A DNA stretch of 64,000 nucleotides. Source: Rhizobium altiplani (GTDB taxonomy: Bacteria; Pseudomonadota; Alphaproteobacteria; Rhizobiales; Rhizobiaceae). Positions 28,527-37,690 of the stretch are shown here, in pieces. Location of the stretch: the NCBI RefSeq assembly GCF_001542405.1, contig NZ_LNCD01000042.1, positions 62,001 to 126,000 on the forward strand, in the 5' to 3' direction. A program made the translations under genes and the position numbers. How positions within the stretch are numbered: position 1 is the first letter of the stretch; every line of letters starts with the position of its first letter. The notes under the pieces were generated by a model that was not told the DNA's origin, did not search any database, and was given only the letters and a program-made list of their open reading frames with translations.

Positions 28527-29173
28527 TTGCCCCGCCCGTCGGTGGCATCGCGAAGCGCTATCGCCGCTTCGGTTCGGTTGGCGACACCGAGCTTGGCCAT
28601 GATCTGCGTCATGTGATGTTTGACAGTCTTTTCGTGCAGATCGAGCTGCCTTGCGACGTGCTTGTTGCTCAAGCCCGAAGCGACCAACTGCAGGACCTGC
28701 AGCTCACGGGCGGTCAACGCCTCCAGAGCCAATGGTGTTTTCGGTGCGGGTGAAGAGCGACTGGAAAGTAGGCGCGCAGACAGCGCTGGCGCGACATAGC
28801 TTTCTCCGGCTGCCACGCTGCGGATAATCTCTGCAAGCGCCCTTGAGCCGACCCCCTTCAGCACATAGCCCTTTGCGCCGCTGTTCAATGCCGCCGTGAC
28901 ATCATCGCTGGATTCGGAAACCGTAAGCATGACAATCTTTTGTGATGGTACGGTTGTCAGAATGGGAAGGATCGCGTTCAACCCGCCGCCAGGCATGGAA
29001 ATGTCCATGAGCAGGACGTCGGGCTGGAGGGTTTCGGCGACCCTGATTGCATCGTCCTTCGTGCTTCCTTCCGCGACAATCTGAAATCCATCTATCTCGG
29101 ACAGGCTCCGGGTTACCCCTTCCCTGAACAATGGATGGTCATCTATGACTGCGACACGAATTCCTGCTGTCAT
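28520..29173 (-). CDS. NarL/FixJ-type response regulator
   Basis: This 217-aa regulator has a receiver domain with the acid pair DDH near 11-13, phospho-acceptor Asp57 ([11 protein letters not shown]) and Lys106 (GYVLKGV). The C-terminal LuxR-type HTH is at about 150-210 ([38 protein letters not shown]). It overlaps the kinase gene by 4 nt, so the two form an operon. The likely targets are the Gly/Asn-rich genes on either side. Confidence 0.93.
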   Translation of the reverse strand: MTAGIRVAVIDDHPLFREGVTRSLSEIDGFQIVAEGSTKDDAIRVAETLQPDVLLMDISMPGGGLNAILPILTTVPSQKIVMLTVSESSDDVTAALNSGAKGYVLKGVGSRALAEIIRSVAAGESYVAPALSARLLSSRSSPAPKTPLALEALTARELQVLQLVASGLSNKHVARQLDLHEKTVKHHMTQIMAKLGVANRTEAAIALRDATDGRGNQ

Positions 29174-30570
29174 GTCTGGGTAATCTCCTCGCTGCTGAGC
29201 GACATGCTGACTATGGTGCCTTTAGCGGACGATCGGAGCTGGAAGGTGCCGCCGAGGCTTTCAATCCGCTCTCTTAATCCTGCAAGGCCAAGGCTGGTAG
29301 GGCCAACGTCGTTGGGGTCAAAACCGGAGCCACCGTCGGACACCTCGATGCAGACACGGTCACCTTCCATGCGTTGCACGACGCGTTGCTCTTTGCCGCC
29401 GCCGTGACGGTAGCCGTTGTTCAAGCCTTCCTGGACAAAGCGGTATACGCAGATCTTGGCAGAGGGAGAAAGATTTTCGGGCGTCTCGGCTACCGAAAGT
29501 TCGACGCTTGATCCGGTTCGCTGCTCATGCGCACGCACACTGCGCTCCAATATCTCTGTTAGGCTGGCGGCCTCGATCTGCGGCAACACAAGCCCATTGC
29601 AGATCGTCCTGATCTCATGCATTGCCTCGTCCAGGCTTGCCTTGATGGCTGCAATTTCACGCTCGCGCAAGGACACCGGTGTCGCGGGATCGACCAGCGC
29701 ATTGCTGTCCAGGCGCAATGAGGCAAATGCAACGAGTTGCGCTGGTCCGTCATGCAGATCGGCACCAATGCGCCGCAGGTGGCTTTCGTTGAGGGCCGTG
29801 GCGCGTTGGGACGCACGCTGGACGCGCCTGCGCAAGGCTTGGTTCTGGGATAGCAAGGCTGAAAGGTCATCCACGCGGCGCCTTAGAGCATGCCGCTGAT
29901 CATCGATGGTGCGGCTGCCTCTCAACGCGATCGCCGACAACACGATAAAAAATGCAAGCGTGAAGGCGGCCACCGCCATCCAGCTGTGCAATCGCGCCTC
30001 ATTGAGGCTGCGCTCGAAATCATTGGCTATTTCATAGAATTCGGAGACGGCGACAACCTGTCCGGACCATGGCTGCAGAACGGGGTTGTAGATTTCGAGC
30101 AGGGGTTTGCCGCTCGCCCGCTCGACCTCGTCTTCCGCATCTTCCAGACGATTGAACTGGGCGACCATCTTGCCGGAAAAGGCCGCCTTGAGGTCGTCGC
30201 TCAACTCGAAGCGCTTTCCTTGCATGGTTTTATCGTTTGAATAGAGAACCGTGCCGTCCGCGCGCCAAAGCCGGAAGGAGATCAGGCGGTTTCCAAGCGC
30301 CCCCTGCTCCAGCGTCTCGTCGAGCGCGCGCGAAACACTATCGTCGAGCTCTTGGGCCGTCAGCATGTCAGGCAGGAGGGGGGCAATCACACTGTCGACG
30401 TAGAGGGCGGTGGATGCCGCCGAGTTGCGGGTCACCGCGTCTTCGATCAGACTGCTCACGAATGCGCCGACCAACACCATCGCCACCAGCGACACGGCGC
30501 CTCCTGTGAACAGGAACTGCCTGGCCAATGATTGCGAATTCCATCGTTTTATGAGTTCACGGGGCCGCAC
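29170..30570 (-). CDS. Sensor histidine kinase (NarX/DegS class, HisKA_3)
   Basis: This 466-aa membrane kinase has spans at about 19-43 and 197-216 with a ~150-residue periplasmic sensor between them ([15 protein letters not shown], a PAS/CACHE-like fragment). A coiled-coil linker leads to the HisKA_3 phospho-acceptor His273 ([17 protein letters not shown]). The ATPase domain has [19 protein letters not shown] (N box), DGGSGFD (G1) and [15 protein letters not shown] (G2). It overlaps and probably phosphorylates the adjacent response regulator. The signal is unknown. Confidence 0.93.
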   Translation of the reverse strand: MRPRELIKRWNSQSLARQFLFTGGAVSLVAMVLVGAFVSSLIEDAVTRNSAASTALYVDSVIAPLLPDMLTAQELDDSVSRALDETLEQGALGNRLISFRLWRADGTVLYSNDKTMQGKRFELSDDLKAAFSGKMVAQFNRLEDAEDEVERASGKPLLEIYNPVLQPWSGQVVAVSEFYEIANDFERSLNEARLHSWMAVAAFTLAFFIVLSAIALRGSRTIDDQRHALRRRVDDLSALLSQNQALRRRVQRASQRATALNESHLRRIGADLHDGPAQLVAFASLRLDSNALVDPATPVSLREREIAAIKASLDEAMHEIRTICNGLVLPQIEAASLTEILERSVRAHEQRTGSSVELSVAETPENLSPSAKICVYRFVQEGLNNGYRHGGGKEQRVVQRMEGDRVCIEVSDGGSGFDPNDVGPTSLGLAGLRERIESLGGTFQLRSSAKGTIVSMSLSSEEITQT

Positions 30571-30686
30571 GAGATGTCTCGGGATCGGCCGCCAAATTGC
30601 GTGGCGGCACTTCAGTTGTTTCGCTCGTAACCTAGCTCCATCCAGCGGCGGGTCAAACGATATCGCCTCGCAGCCCCCAGGTTTCC

Positions 30687-30723
30687 GACCTTTGGTCTCC
30701 TTCTGCCTAGGACCTAGGTCCTA
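30687..30723. promoter_or_regulatory. Two dyads including perfect palindrome TAGGACCTAGGTCCTA
   Basis: GACCTTTGGTC at 30687-30697 and the perfect 16-bp palindrome at 30708-30723 lie in the gap between the divergent kinase gene and the second Gly/Asn-rich gene. AAAGGTCTGA follows at 30735. The distance from first GACC to AAAGGTCTGA is 48 bp, against 47 bp at the first Gly/Asn-rich gene. They are probably operators of the NarL-type regulator (inference). Confidence 0.6.
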
Positions 30724-30906
30724 TCCGGTAAAGCAAAGGTCTGACCGCCATGGAGCCTGCGCGGGACGCAGGCTATCGTCGTTGTGATCTGGAACGCGGC
30801 GTGTCCGCGTCCGGCCGGAAGGCTGGCTTCTTGCCTGCCGCGAGCAGCTTGGCTTCCGGACGTATGAACAAAAGACGGCAAAACGGTTTTGGACCGGGAG
30901 GTTGAT

Positions 30907-31686
30907 ATGAGCATTTCAAGTATTCTTGGACGCAGCGTTATTGCGCTGACAATTGCGGTTGTACCCGCCGGTGGCGCGTTTCTGGGATTAGAGGGCGTCG
31001 CCTACGCAAAGGGTGGTAATGGCAACGGCAATTCCGGAGGCGGCAACGGCAACGGAGGCGGCAACGGCAACGGGGGCGGCAACAGGGGCAACGGCGGCGG
31101 GGGGAACCACGCGGGCGGCAGTTCCGAACACGGGAAGAAGTCCGATACCGTTGGCTCACACGGTTCGCATGCAAAGAGTAAGGACGACAGCAAAAGAGAC
31201 CGCCCGACGTTGAAGTCGTTCTTCACACACGAGAAGAAAGCGGTGACGACGACCAGGACCAGAACCGCCACAACGACAAGAACGAAGGCTGAAAAATCCG
31301 AGTTTGCCGGGCTGAACTCGCTGAACAGGAACTACCACGCCTACTTGAATTCCAACGATCCCCGAATGGCGGCGGTTTCGGCCTATGTGATGGCTTATGC
31401 AGAATTCGAGGCCGAGAATGGGCCGGATGCCATCCCGACGGACCCGGCTCTTAGCGACGAAGCCCTTCGCGAAGCACTCTCGAGCTTTACCAAGGGCGGC
31501 GAAGTGAGTGACGGGGCTCTCGAGCGAGCAAAGGACATTTTGGGCGTAGGCCCCGCCGTGGGCAAGATTGATCAGATTCGTGACACTCTTCCAGTGGAGG
31601 AGCCTGCGCCGGAGCCCGTCGAAAGCGCGCCTGTGGAGGATGAGGCGCCGCCACCGCCGGTGACGGTCATCGTCGAGCAGCCCTGA
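30907..31686 (+). CDS. Secreted Gly/Asn-rich protein with acidic Pro-rich tail
   Basis: About 259 aa. A signal peptide with AYA cleavage site (...LEGVAYA|KGGNG) is followed by a ~45-residue Gly/Asn tract like that at 28002, a Ser/His/Lys stretch and a Thr/Arg-rich part (TTTRTRTATTTRTK). A globular helical segment (SLNRNYHAYLNSNDPRMAAV) then leads to an acidic Glu/Pro/Val tail. GGGAGG precedes the ATG. It is divergent from the kinase gene with a 336-bp gap that carries the dyads described separately. Probably an envelope or matrix protein. Confidence 0.78.
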   Translation: MSISSILGRSVIALTIAVVPAGGAFLGLEGVAYAKGGNGNGNSGGGNGNGGGNGNGGGNRGNGGGGNHAGGSSEHGKKSDTVGSHGSHAKSKDDSKRDRPTLKSFFTHEKKAVTTTRTRTATTTRTKAEKSEFAGLNSLNRNYHAYLNSNDPRMAAVSAYVMAYAEFEAENGPDAIPTDPALSDEALREALSSFTKGGEVSDGALERAKDILGVGPAVGKIDQIRDTLPVEEPAPEPVESAPVEDEAPPPPVTVIVEQP

Positions 31687-32219
31687 CGCTTTCAAAACTT
31701 GGCCACCGCACGGACACAACGCGCCGTGCGGATGCCCAAAAATGCAGGTTGTGCCAGCCACGGGCTCGGCAACCACTACTTAGATCGAGCCAGGGATGGC
31801 TCGGACGGGGCAGCGCCGCCGCTCGTCGCAGCCTTTTCCAAGGCGCATCGGTGCCTTCTGAACCTTCACCTTCTTGATCCGGGATTGCTTCTGTCGCGCT
31901 GAAGGCGTGTCTCTCAAGGCAGTTCCTTTCGCCGTTTTGTGAACAGCTGCAGGCGGAACCGTTCCTTCTCACCTTCTCATGTAAGTCGACGGCGGCCGGC
32001 CGCGGCACGGCAGGGTGAACCTCGTCCTCATATGTGCGGCCTCCGTCAGCCGACCACATAAGGGAGCCAGTGACGGGTTTGCCGAATCTCGCGAATCGAG
32101 CTAGTTCTGTAACTACGCAAAAAGAGCGAATTATCGCTGTAGAGCGAAACAATTATCGAATTAACTGTTCATCAACCGTATCGGCGCTTAGGCTATTGAA
32201 ACGAACTGAGGAAAGAATC
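31687..32219. other. Gene-free region upstream of repA
   Basis: No gene is supported. The last ~120 bases (from about 32095) are AT-rich with repeated GAGCGAA/ATTATCG words and probably carry the repABC promoter and RepA operators. I searched it by eye for the GTT-N4-GC-N4-AAC parS pattern and found none. Confidence 0.5.
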
Positions 32220-33398
32220 GTGAATCGCCACTTAAGCAGCCTCGACTTCATGCAGAGCTTTTCCACCAAGTTGGAGCTTGCCCTGCAAAATCTTTCGATG
32301 GCCCAGTATCCGCCGGATGCGCGCCGCGAGATGCGGAAATTTTCCTCGTCGGAAGTCGCAGCGCTGCTGGATGTCTCTGAAGCCTATATCAGGCAGATCG
32401 TTCTGAAGGACAAGGGTCCCTCGCCCGAGACGACGTCAAACGGCCGCCGCATGTACACGCTCGAGCAGATCCTCGAGCTGCGACTGATGCTGGCCGGAAA
32501 GGGTCGCAAGAAGTGGATGAACCCGCGCCGTGTCGAGGGTGAGGAATGCCAGATCATTGCGGTCACCAATTTCAAGGGCGGCTCCAGCAAGACATCCACG
32601 ACCATTCATCTTGGTCACTACCTGGCGCTCAAGGGCTACCGGGTGTTGGCGGTCGATCTCGACCCGCAGGCGTCGCTTACAAGTCTGCACGGCGCGCTTC
32701 CGGATTTCGATCCGCGCGAGGACGAAACGCTTTATGCGGCCATTCGCTTCTCGGATCCCAAGCCGACGAAATCGCTGGTCCACACCACGCATATTGCCGG
32801 CTTCGACGTGATCTGCGCCGGGCTCGACCTGACAGAGTTTGAAACGGCTGTCGCGCTTGAGATGCGCAAGAATGGCGGCACGAGCTTCCTTCTGCGGGTA
32901 TCTCAGGCCCTCGAGCAGGTTGCGGATGACTATGACGTAATCCTGATGGATTCCGCGCCTTCGCTGAACTTCCTTACTCTGTCGTCGCTGACCGCTGCCA
33001 CCGGCGTCATCATACCGGTCCCGGCACACATGCTGGACGTCGATTCGACGGGGAAATTCCTCGAGCTTGCCTCGTCCTACATGCAGATATTGAGCGAGAT
33101 GGGGAGTTCGGCCCAGTGGGATTTCGCGAAGTTCCTCGTGACGAAATTCGAAGCCAACGATCACCCGCAGGCCAACATGACTGCGTTGATGCGACAGGTC
33201 TTTGGCGAAGATCTGCTATTGAACATGGTGACGAAGTCAACGGCTGTTGCTGATGCCTTGACGTGGAAGCAGAGCCTCTATGAGGTGCAGCGTTCGCGCT
33301 TCTCGGCACCGAAAACCTATGACCGCGCAATGGAATCGATCAACGCGGCCAATGCAGAGATCGAGAAGTTGCTTTGGGCAGCATGGGGGCGCGAATGA
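32220..33398 (+). CDS. repA: RepA, ParA-type partition ATPase of repABC
   Basis: This 392-aa partition ATPase autoregulates the operon and moves plasmid copies with RepB. There is an N-terminal HTH region (FSSSEVAALLDVSEAYIRQI). The deviant Walker A KGGSSKTST is at 119-127, then VDLDPQASLT and the YDVILMDSAPSLNFLT Walker B. A GTG at 32220 with TGAGGAAAG upstream is taken as the start; ATG 32250 is possible. Its stop overlaps repB by 4 nt. It is first gene of the cassette. Confidence 0.96.
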   Translation: MNRHLSSLDFMQSFSTKLELALQNLSMAQYPPDARREMRKFSSSEVAALLDVSEAYIRQIVLKDKGPSPETTSNGRRMYTLEQILELRLMLAGKGRKKWMNPRRVEGEECQIIAVTNFKGGSSKTSTTIHLGHYLALKGYRVLAVDLDPQASLTSLHGALPDFDPREDETLYAAIRFSDPKPTKSLVHTTHIAGFDVICAGLDLTEFETAVALEMRKNGGTSFLLRVSQALEQVADDYDVILMDSAPSLNFLTLSSLTAATGVIIPVPAHMLDVDSTGKFLELASSYMQILSEMGSSAQWDFAKFLVTKFEANDHPQANMTALMRQVFGEDLLLNMVTKSTAVADALTWKQSLYEVQRSRFSAPKTYDRAMESINAANAEIEKLLWAAWGRE

Positions 33399-34393
33399 GT
33401 CGCAAGGATTCGCGCGGCATGTTTGCCAATGTGCTCGGTCAGCTTGAGCAACCGAGCGCAGCGCCGGCCGCCAAGCCGACAACATCTCCACACCTTCTCA
33501 AGGTCGCCGCAGGCGTCAGGCAGATACAGGAAAAGGGCGAGGTTCTCGACAGGCTCCTCAAGGACGGCGACCATATTGTCGAGGTCGACCCCGATGACGT
33601 TGCTCCCTCCTCGATTCCCGACCGCTTCGATGGCGCCTATGACGATGCGGCCATTGATGAGATTGCGACGTCCATCAGGGAGCGTGGGCAGATTGTCCCT
33701 GGCTTGATCAGGCCGCACAATGGTGATGGGCTGCCATACCAGATCGTGTTCGGAAGACGGCGTTTGGCTGCCGTCAAGATTCTTGGACTGAAGTTCCGCG
33801 CTATTGTCCGCGAACTCAGCGACGAAGAGGCGATCGTCTTCCAGGGTGAAGAAAACGCCAACAGGAATGACCTTTCCTTTATCGAGAAGTGTGCATTCGC
33901 ACTGTCACAGGAGCAGGCGGGATATCGGCGCGACGTAATCTGCGCGTCGCTGGCGACAGGAAAGTCGCACGTGTCGGAGATGCTGCGGATTGCAACGGCT
34001 ATCCCTCGGGATGTTCTGCTGGCGATCGGCTCGTCGCCGGAGATCGGCCGTCGTCGATGGATCGAGTTTTCGGATGCATTTGCCAAGCGCCAGGACGGGG
34101 TGGTGCGCGTCAAGCAATCGCTGAGCGAGGACAAGCTCGTCGCCGGGAAAGATCGCTTCGCTGTCGCATTAGGAGCACTGAAGGCTGAGGAAGCGCCGGC
34201 TGCCGCGCGGCCTGCCGTGACGGAAATACGTGCAAATGGCTTTCTACTGGCGACAGTAAGCTACGCAAAGACCGGCCCGAAGATGAGCTTCACCAAGGCT
34301 GTTCCGGATAGTTTCGTAGACTTTTTGAACGATCGTATGGAGGCGCTTCACAGCGAATTCGTGCAGTCAATACAACGCAAAAGCAAAGGATAA
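33395..34393 (+). CDS. repB: RepB, ParB-type centromere-binding protein of repABC
   Basis: This 332-aa partition protein starts MSRKDSRGMFANVLGQ. The ParB/sulfiredoxin-like CTP-binding fold spans about 60-160 (ATSIRERGQIVPGLIRP, VFGRRRLAAVKILGL, FQGEENANRNDLSFIEKC). A helical HTH follows (ASLATGKSHVSEMLRIA). RepB binds parS palindromes of the form GTT-N4-GC-N4-AAC in this plasmid class. The start overlaps the repA stop (ATGA). Confidence 0.96.
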   Translation: MSRKDSRGMFANVLGQLEQPSAAPAAKPTTSPHLLKVAAGVRQIQEKGEVLDRLLKDGDHIVEVDPDDVAPSSIPDRFDGAYDDAAIDEIATSIRERGQIVPGLIRPHNGDGLPYQIVFGRRRLAAVKILGLKFRAIVRELSDEEAIVFQGEENANRNDLSFIEKCAFALSQEQAGYRRDVICASLATGKSHVSEMLRIATAIPRDVLLAIGSSPEIGRRRWIEFSDAFAKRQDGVVRVKQSLSEDKLVAGKDRFAVALGALKAEEAPAAARPAVTEIRANGFLLATVSYAKTGPKMSFTKAVPDSFVDFLNDRMEALHSEFVQSIQRKSKG

Positions 34394-34402
34394 CGCCGCA
34401 AA

Positions 34403-34454
34403 AGAAAAAAGCTCCCGAACGTTGCCGTAACGGAAGCCCTTCTCATAGGTTAGC
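34403..34454 (-). ncRNA. Counter-transcribed RNA controlling repC
   Basis: The repB-repC gap of repABC cassettes encodes an antisense RNA that represses RepC and sets copy number and incompatibility. Here a minus-strand promoter (see 34461-34489) points into a terminator hairpin at 34405-34437: on the minus strand GCTTCCG pairs with CGGGAGC and is followed by TTTTTT. The predicted transcript is about 50 nt. Ends are estimated. Confidence 0.8.
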
Positions 34455-34460
34455 AGCTAG

Positions 34461-34489
34461 AGAATCGCATTTCCGGGAATCCCTGTCAA
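34461..34489 (-). promoter_or_regulatory. Promoter of the repC antisense RNA
   Basis: On the minus strand a perfect TTGACA (-35, 34484-34489) is followed after 17 nt by GATTCT (-10-like, 34461-34466). This is a strong sigma-70 arrangement, transcribing away from repC into the hairpin at 34405-34437. Confidence 0.78.
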
Positions 34490-34544
34490 GTGTGGGCACC
34501 AATCTGGTGAGTGGATTTCTTTTGCCTTCAGCAAGGTGAAGGTG

Positions 34545-35834
34545 ATGGAAACAGGAAGTGTGACGACGCCCTTTGGGCAGCGTCCGATGACGCTTGGCAT
34601 GCTCGCGAGCCAAAAGGCAGCAAGCGAGCTTCAGGCTGATCAATCGGTCGACAAGTGGAAAATCTACAGGTCCCTGTGTGCAGCCAAGCCCCTGCTTGGA
34701 GTGACGGATCGCGCGCTTGCCGTCCTCAATGCACTGCTCAGCTTTTATCCGAAGAACGTCCTGTCGGAGGAAAACGGCCTGGTGGTCTTTCCGTCAAACG
34801 AACAGCTTTCGCTGCGCTCACACGGCATGGCGGAGCAGACGATCCGCCGCCACCTGGCGGTCCTGGTCGAAGCGGGGTTGATCATCCGCAAGGATAGCCC
34901 AAATGGCAAACGCTATGCCCGCAGGGCGAAAGAGGGTGAGGTCGCAGAGGCATTCGGCTTTTCATTGGCGCCGCTGATCGTGCGCGCCGAGGAGATCGAA
35001 CGCCTCGCATCGGAAGTGGCGGCCGAGCGGCTACATATGCAGCGACTGCGTGAGCAACTCAGCCTTTGCCGCCGCGATGTGGCCAAGCTCATTGAGACCG
35101 CGATGGAGGAGCAGCTGGCAGGAGATTGGGAAACCACGTTCGCCTATTTCAGGGAGCTGGTAGGTTCCATACCACGCACGGCGACGGCCGAGCAGCTTTC
35201 AACTGCACTCGAAACGATGGAAACGCTGAGAGACGACATCACTAGCAGACTGGAAACATTACTAAAAGCAAAGAAAACGGACGGCAATCACGATCAAAAT
35301 GAGCGTCACATACATAATTCAAACCCCGACTCTACTTTTGATCTTGAACCAGCTTTCGAAACGAAGCAGGGGGCAAACTCGGAATTCATGATTGAACCGA
35401 AAACCGTGGCGTCGACGCGGAAACAGAAAAGTGACGCTGGACGCATAGCCAGGGTTCAGAGCCAGGCGGCCAACGATCGCCCGGACCTGAAATCCTTCCC
35501 CCTCGGGCTGGTCCTCCAGGCTTGCCCCGACATGGTGAGCTACGGCCCGGGTGGTTCGATTGCAAATTGGCGAGAGTTGATGGCGGCTGCGGTCGTTGTG
35601 CGGGGAATGCTCGGTGTAAGCGAGTCGGCCTACGAGGAGGCTGCTGCCACGATGGGACCGGAGAACGCCGCCACGGTCATGGCGTGCATCCTCGAACGTG
35701 GCGGGCATATCAACTCCGCGGGTGGTTATCTGCGAGACCTGACCCGTCGCGCCGAACGAGGTGAATTCTCGATCGGTCCGATGTTGATGTCGCTGGTGCG
35801 AGCACGCGGCGGCGGAACACGGCGGGCGGGATAG
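34545..35834 (+). CDS. repC: RepC replication initiator of repABC
   Basis: This 429-aa initiator is specific to alphaproteobacterial repABC replicons. The N-terminal winged-helix region (LSEENGLVVFPSNEQLSLRS and MAEQTIRRHLAVLVEAGLI) is conserved, as is the C-terminal domain (SYGPGGSIANWRELMAAAVV, GGHINSAGGYLRDLTRRAE). The middle is low-complexity and AT-rich at DNA level. ATG 34545 with AAGG upstream is preferred over GTG 34536. Expression is presumably limited by the antisense RNA just upstream. Confidence 0.96.
   Translation: METGSVTTPFGQRPMTLGMLASQKAASELQADQSVDKWKIYRSLCAAKPLLGVTDRALAVLNALLSFYPKNVLSEENGLVVFPSNEQLSLRSHGMAEQTIRRHLAVLVEAGLIIRKDSPNGKRYARRAKEGEVAEAFGFSLAPLIVRAEEIERLASEVAAERLHMQRLREQLSLCRRDVAKLIETAMEEQLAGDWETTFAYFRELVGSIPRTATAEQLSTALETMETLRDDITSRLETLLKAKKTDGNHDQNERHIHNSNPDSTFDLEPAFETKQGANSEFMIEPKTVASTRKQKSDAGRIARVQSQAANDRPDLKSFPLGLVLQACPDMVSYGPGGSIANWRELMAAAVVVRGMLGVSESAYEEAAATMGPENAATVMACILERGGHINSAGGYLRDLTRRAERGEFSIGPMLMSLVRARGGGTRRAG
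35250..35420. other. AT-rich segment inside repC, probable replication origin
   Basis: This part of repC is clearly richer in A/T than the rest of the gene and encodes the poorly conserved Asn/Asp/Lys-rich linker (KTDGNHDQNERHIHNSNPD). In studied repABC plasmids the origin lies in such an AT-rich part of repC. The placement is by analogy and the borders are approximate. Confidence 0.6.
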
Positions 35835-36019
35835 CACGTCCATGCAAGCCTGACATTGTTTCGCGGGGGGAGCTGTTTCGGAAAGGGTAGCGGGTGGCGG
35901 GGGTAGAAATCCGTTCGAGGCAGAGGATTGGGTCGGTCGGAAACAGTGGCATGGGAGCTGGGAAAAAGTGGGGGTAAGAAATTTTGGGTAAGCAGGTGCC
36001 TTTTCTGAAGGGGCATTAG

Positions 36020-36820
36020 TTGGCGCCGCAATTAAAGATGATCATCTCGGTCGAGCTTGTTGGCATCGACGGCGTGTCGCAGAGTTGCGAAATTGCCAAG
36101 GTCGACCGGTCTTTCGGTGGGGCCCGTCTCAACGATTTTGGCCTCTCCCTCGAAGAAGCTAAGGAGATACAGCGGCGCCTACAACAGGAACTGACGCAGT
36201 TTCAGACGGATCAAGCCGGCCAGCGAGATCGGAAGAGCCAAGACTGTAACCGCAGTCGGTCGGTGCATGATAGTAGGTACCGTTCGATCCATTCGCTCTT
36301 TGGCTCTTGCCAAGTGCGTGTGCCGCGGTGGTGCCGCTGTGCATGGGAAGCGTCGAGACCCTGTTGAATGGCCGAGCTAGCCCCGAGTTGGAGCGCATCC
36401 AAGCCGAACTGGGCTCCCGGTTGTCATTTCGAGAAGCAGCCCGTGTACTTGATAAATTTGTGCCGGCCACGCGGCCTCATAATCATCGAACCATGAGCAA
36501 CCGACTGGGTAAGGTTGCCAATCAGATGGCGCCTATATTCGCGCGGTTCCCGGCTATCAAAGCCGGCATTTCGAGATCGCGATGGGACGCGTTGTCGCGC
36601 AAGGCCGAGCACCGCGTCAGTTTGCCGGTGCGCCGAATCACGCATATTCTCGACTGGTTTCATCTATCGATGCGGCTGCGACACATTGAGCAGGCCCTGG
36701 AGGACATCAGGCGTCTGCAAAATCTGGATGTCTATCTGCAAAGCGTTGCGGTCCGTGTGCCCAGGTTTCGGCATCTCCTCTGGAGCGGGTATGTCCGAGA
36801 GGCAAGCGAAGCCATATGTC
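36020..36820 (+). pseudogene. ISKra4-family transposase remnant
   Basis: Two pieces in different frames read as one decayed transposase. Residues from 36020 (SVELVGIDGVSQSCEIAKVD, FGLSLEEAKEIQRRLQQEL, RYRSIHSLFGSCQVRVPR) are the N-terminal half. From about 36360, one frame over, ASPELERIQAELGSRLSFRE, HNHRTMSNRLGKVANQM and ILDWFHLSMRLRHIEQALED continue it. The stretch that should hold much of the catalytic core is missing between them. So there is at least one frameshift (36300-36375) plus an internal deletion, and it cannot be active. Confidence 0.75.
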
Positions 36821-36835
36821 CTTCCCGAGAGAGGG

Positions 36836-37010
36836 GTGACAGTTCATACCGGAGACATGGGTTACACTTTTGGCCTTTGCGAGGAGAGCGAAGGTGCCTT
36901 GGCAGGAGTGCAACCGCATGGACGAGCGTCTCAAATTCGTTGCGCGGGTTCTGGATGGCGAGAAGATAGCGGCGCTGTGCCGCGAATTCGGCATCTCCCG
37001 CAAGACCGGT
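36836..37010 (+). mobile_element. IS481-type element fragment (left end and transposase N-terminus)
   Basis: From about 36836 a terminal-repeat-like sequence (GTGACAGTTCATACCGGAGA) leads to a GTG at 36894. The 39 codons after it read PWQECNRMDERLKFVARVLD and GEKIAALCREFGISRKTG. This is the standard N-terminal HTH of IS481-family transposases. It stops abruptly at about 37010, where it is joined to the 3' part of the convergent XRE gene, so all but the left end is lost. Confidence 0.75.
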
Positions 37011-37341
37011 CAGCGTGGGGCGATCCGCTTGGCCGCTTAAGATGAACGTGCTTGGGCAGATCGGCACGGGCCAATGCCTTTCCGACACTGTCGTTGCTGA
37101 TGTCGGCGATTTGCCCCAGACCTTCGAGCAGACCGAGGGCCTGAAGGACGCCAGCATAGATGCCGATGCTGACATTGGTGTCGCCGGCTTCGACTCTTTG
37201 CAGGGTTGAGCGGGATGTGAAAGCACGCTGCGCCACGACCGCCATAGGCAGTTTGCGACGGCGGCGGGCGTCGTGGATATCCGCGCCGAGCTTCCGCAGG
37301 GCGTGGCGCACGGCCGCTGGAGGGTTATGGGGAGTAGGCAT
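36931..37341 (-). CDS. XRE regulator (HipB-like antitoxin), C-terminus disrupted
   Basis: The first ~105 codons from 37341 read as a HipB-like XRE protein: ALRKLGADIHDARRRRKLPM, VVAQRAFTSRSTLQRVEAG, LLEGLGQIADISNDSVGKAL. Such genes usually precede a hipA kinase toxin. After LPKHVHLKRP the frame runs through the junction into the IS481 fragment and adds about 30 unrelated residues. No hipA is left. It is a broken toxin-antitoxin remnant; DNA binding may survive. Confidence 0.7.
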   Translation of the reverse strand: MPTPHNPPAAVRHALRKLGADIHDARRRRKLPMAVVAQRAFTSRSTLQRVEAGDTNVSIGIYAGVLQALGLLEGLGQIADISNDSVGKALARADLPKHVHLKRPSGSPHADRSCGRCRIRGTAPLSSRHPEPAQRI

Positions 37342-37473
37342 TTGAAACCTTCGCGCTACAAATTAGGAGGATATGTAGCACGAAGATTACAATTTTTGGA
37401 GCCGTGATTGGAATCTGTCGTGGCGTTTCCAGGCAGTGGAAAGGGTGAGGTTGGTGGACGTCTCACCCTAATT

Positions 37474-37690
37474 TACAAACTGCCTGCAAGTTGATCGCCG
37501 ACCACATAAACCGCTGCATTATCCTACACCTCGCGTAGCCCCTTGTAGGACGCGTGTCTCAGCTTGCCGTCATGCGTCCAGGCGCGATACTCGATTTCGG
37601 CAATTAGCGTCGGCTGGACCCATAGGAGGTTCTTTCGAAGCCCGTCCTATTTCACAGGCGGCGTCTTGCGCTTTATGCGATCGAGCGCCT
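37474..37690 (-). pseudogene. 3' remnant of ATP-dependent DNA ligase (ligD)
   Basis: On the minus strand one frame reads RKALDRIKRKTPPVK, a stop, DGLRKNLLWVQPTLIAEIEY, then RAWTHDGKLRHASYKGLREV, another stop, and DNAAVYVVGDQLAGSL to the end. WVQPTLIAEIEYRAWT and GKLRHASYKGLRED-like text is the conserved C-terminus of LigD/ATP-dependent ligases of the NHEJ system. Two internal stops and no catalytic domain make it a clear pseudogene. Confidence 0.78.

Noticed and set aside
34449..34464. GTTAGCAGCTAGAGAA as a parS site between repB and repC
   Set aside because: Left arm and centre fit, but the right arm lacks AAC and it is not palindromic; it overlaps the antisense RNA promoter instead.
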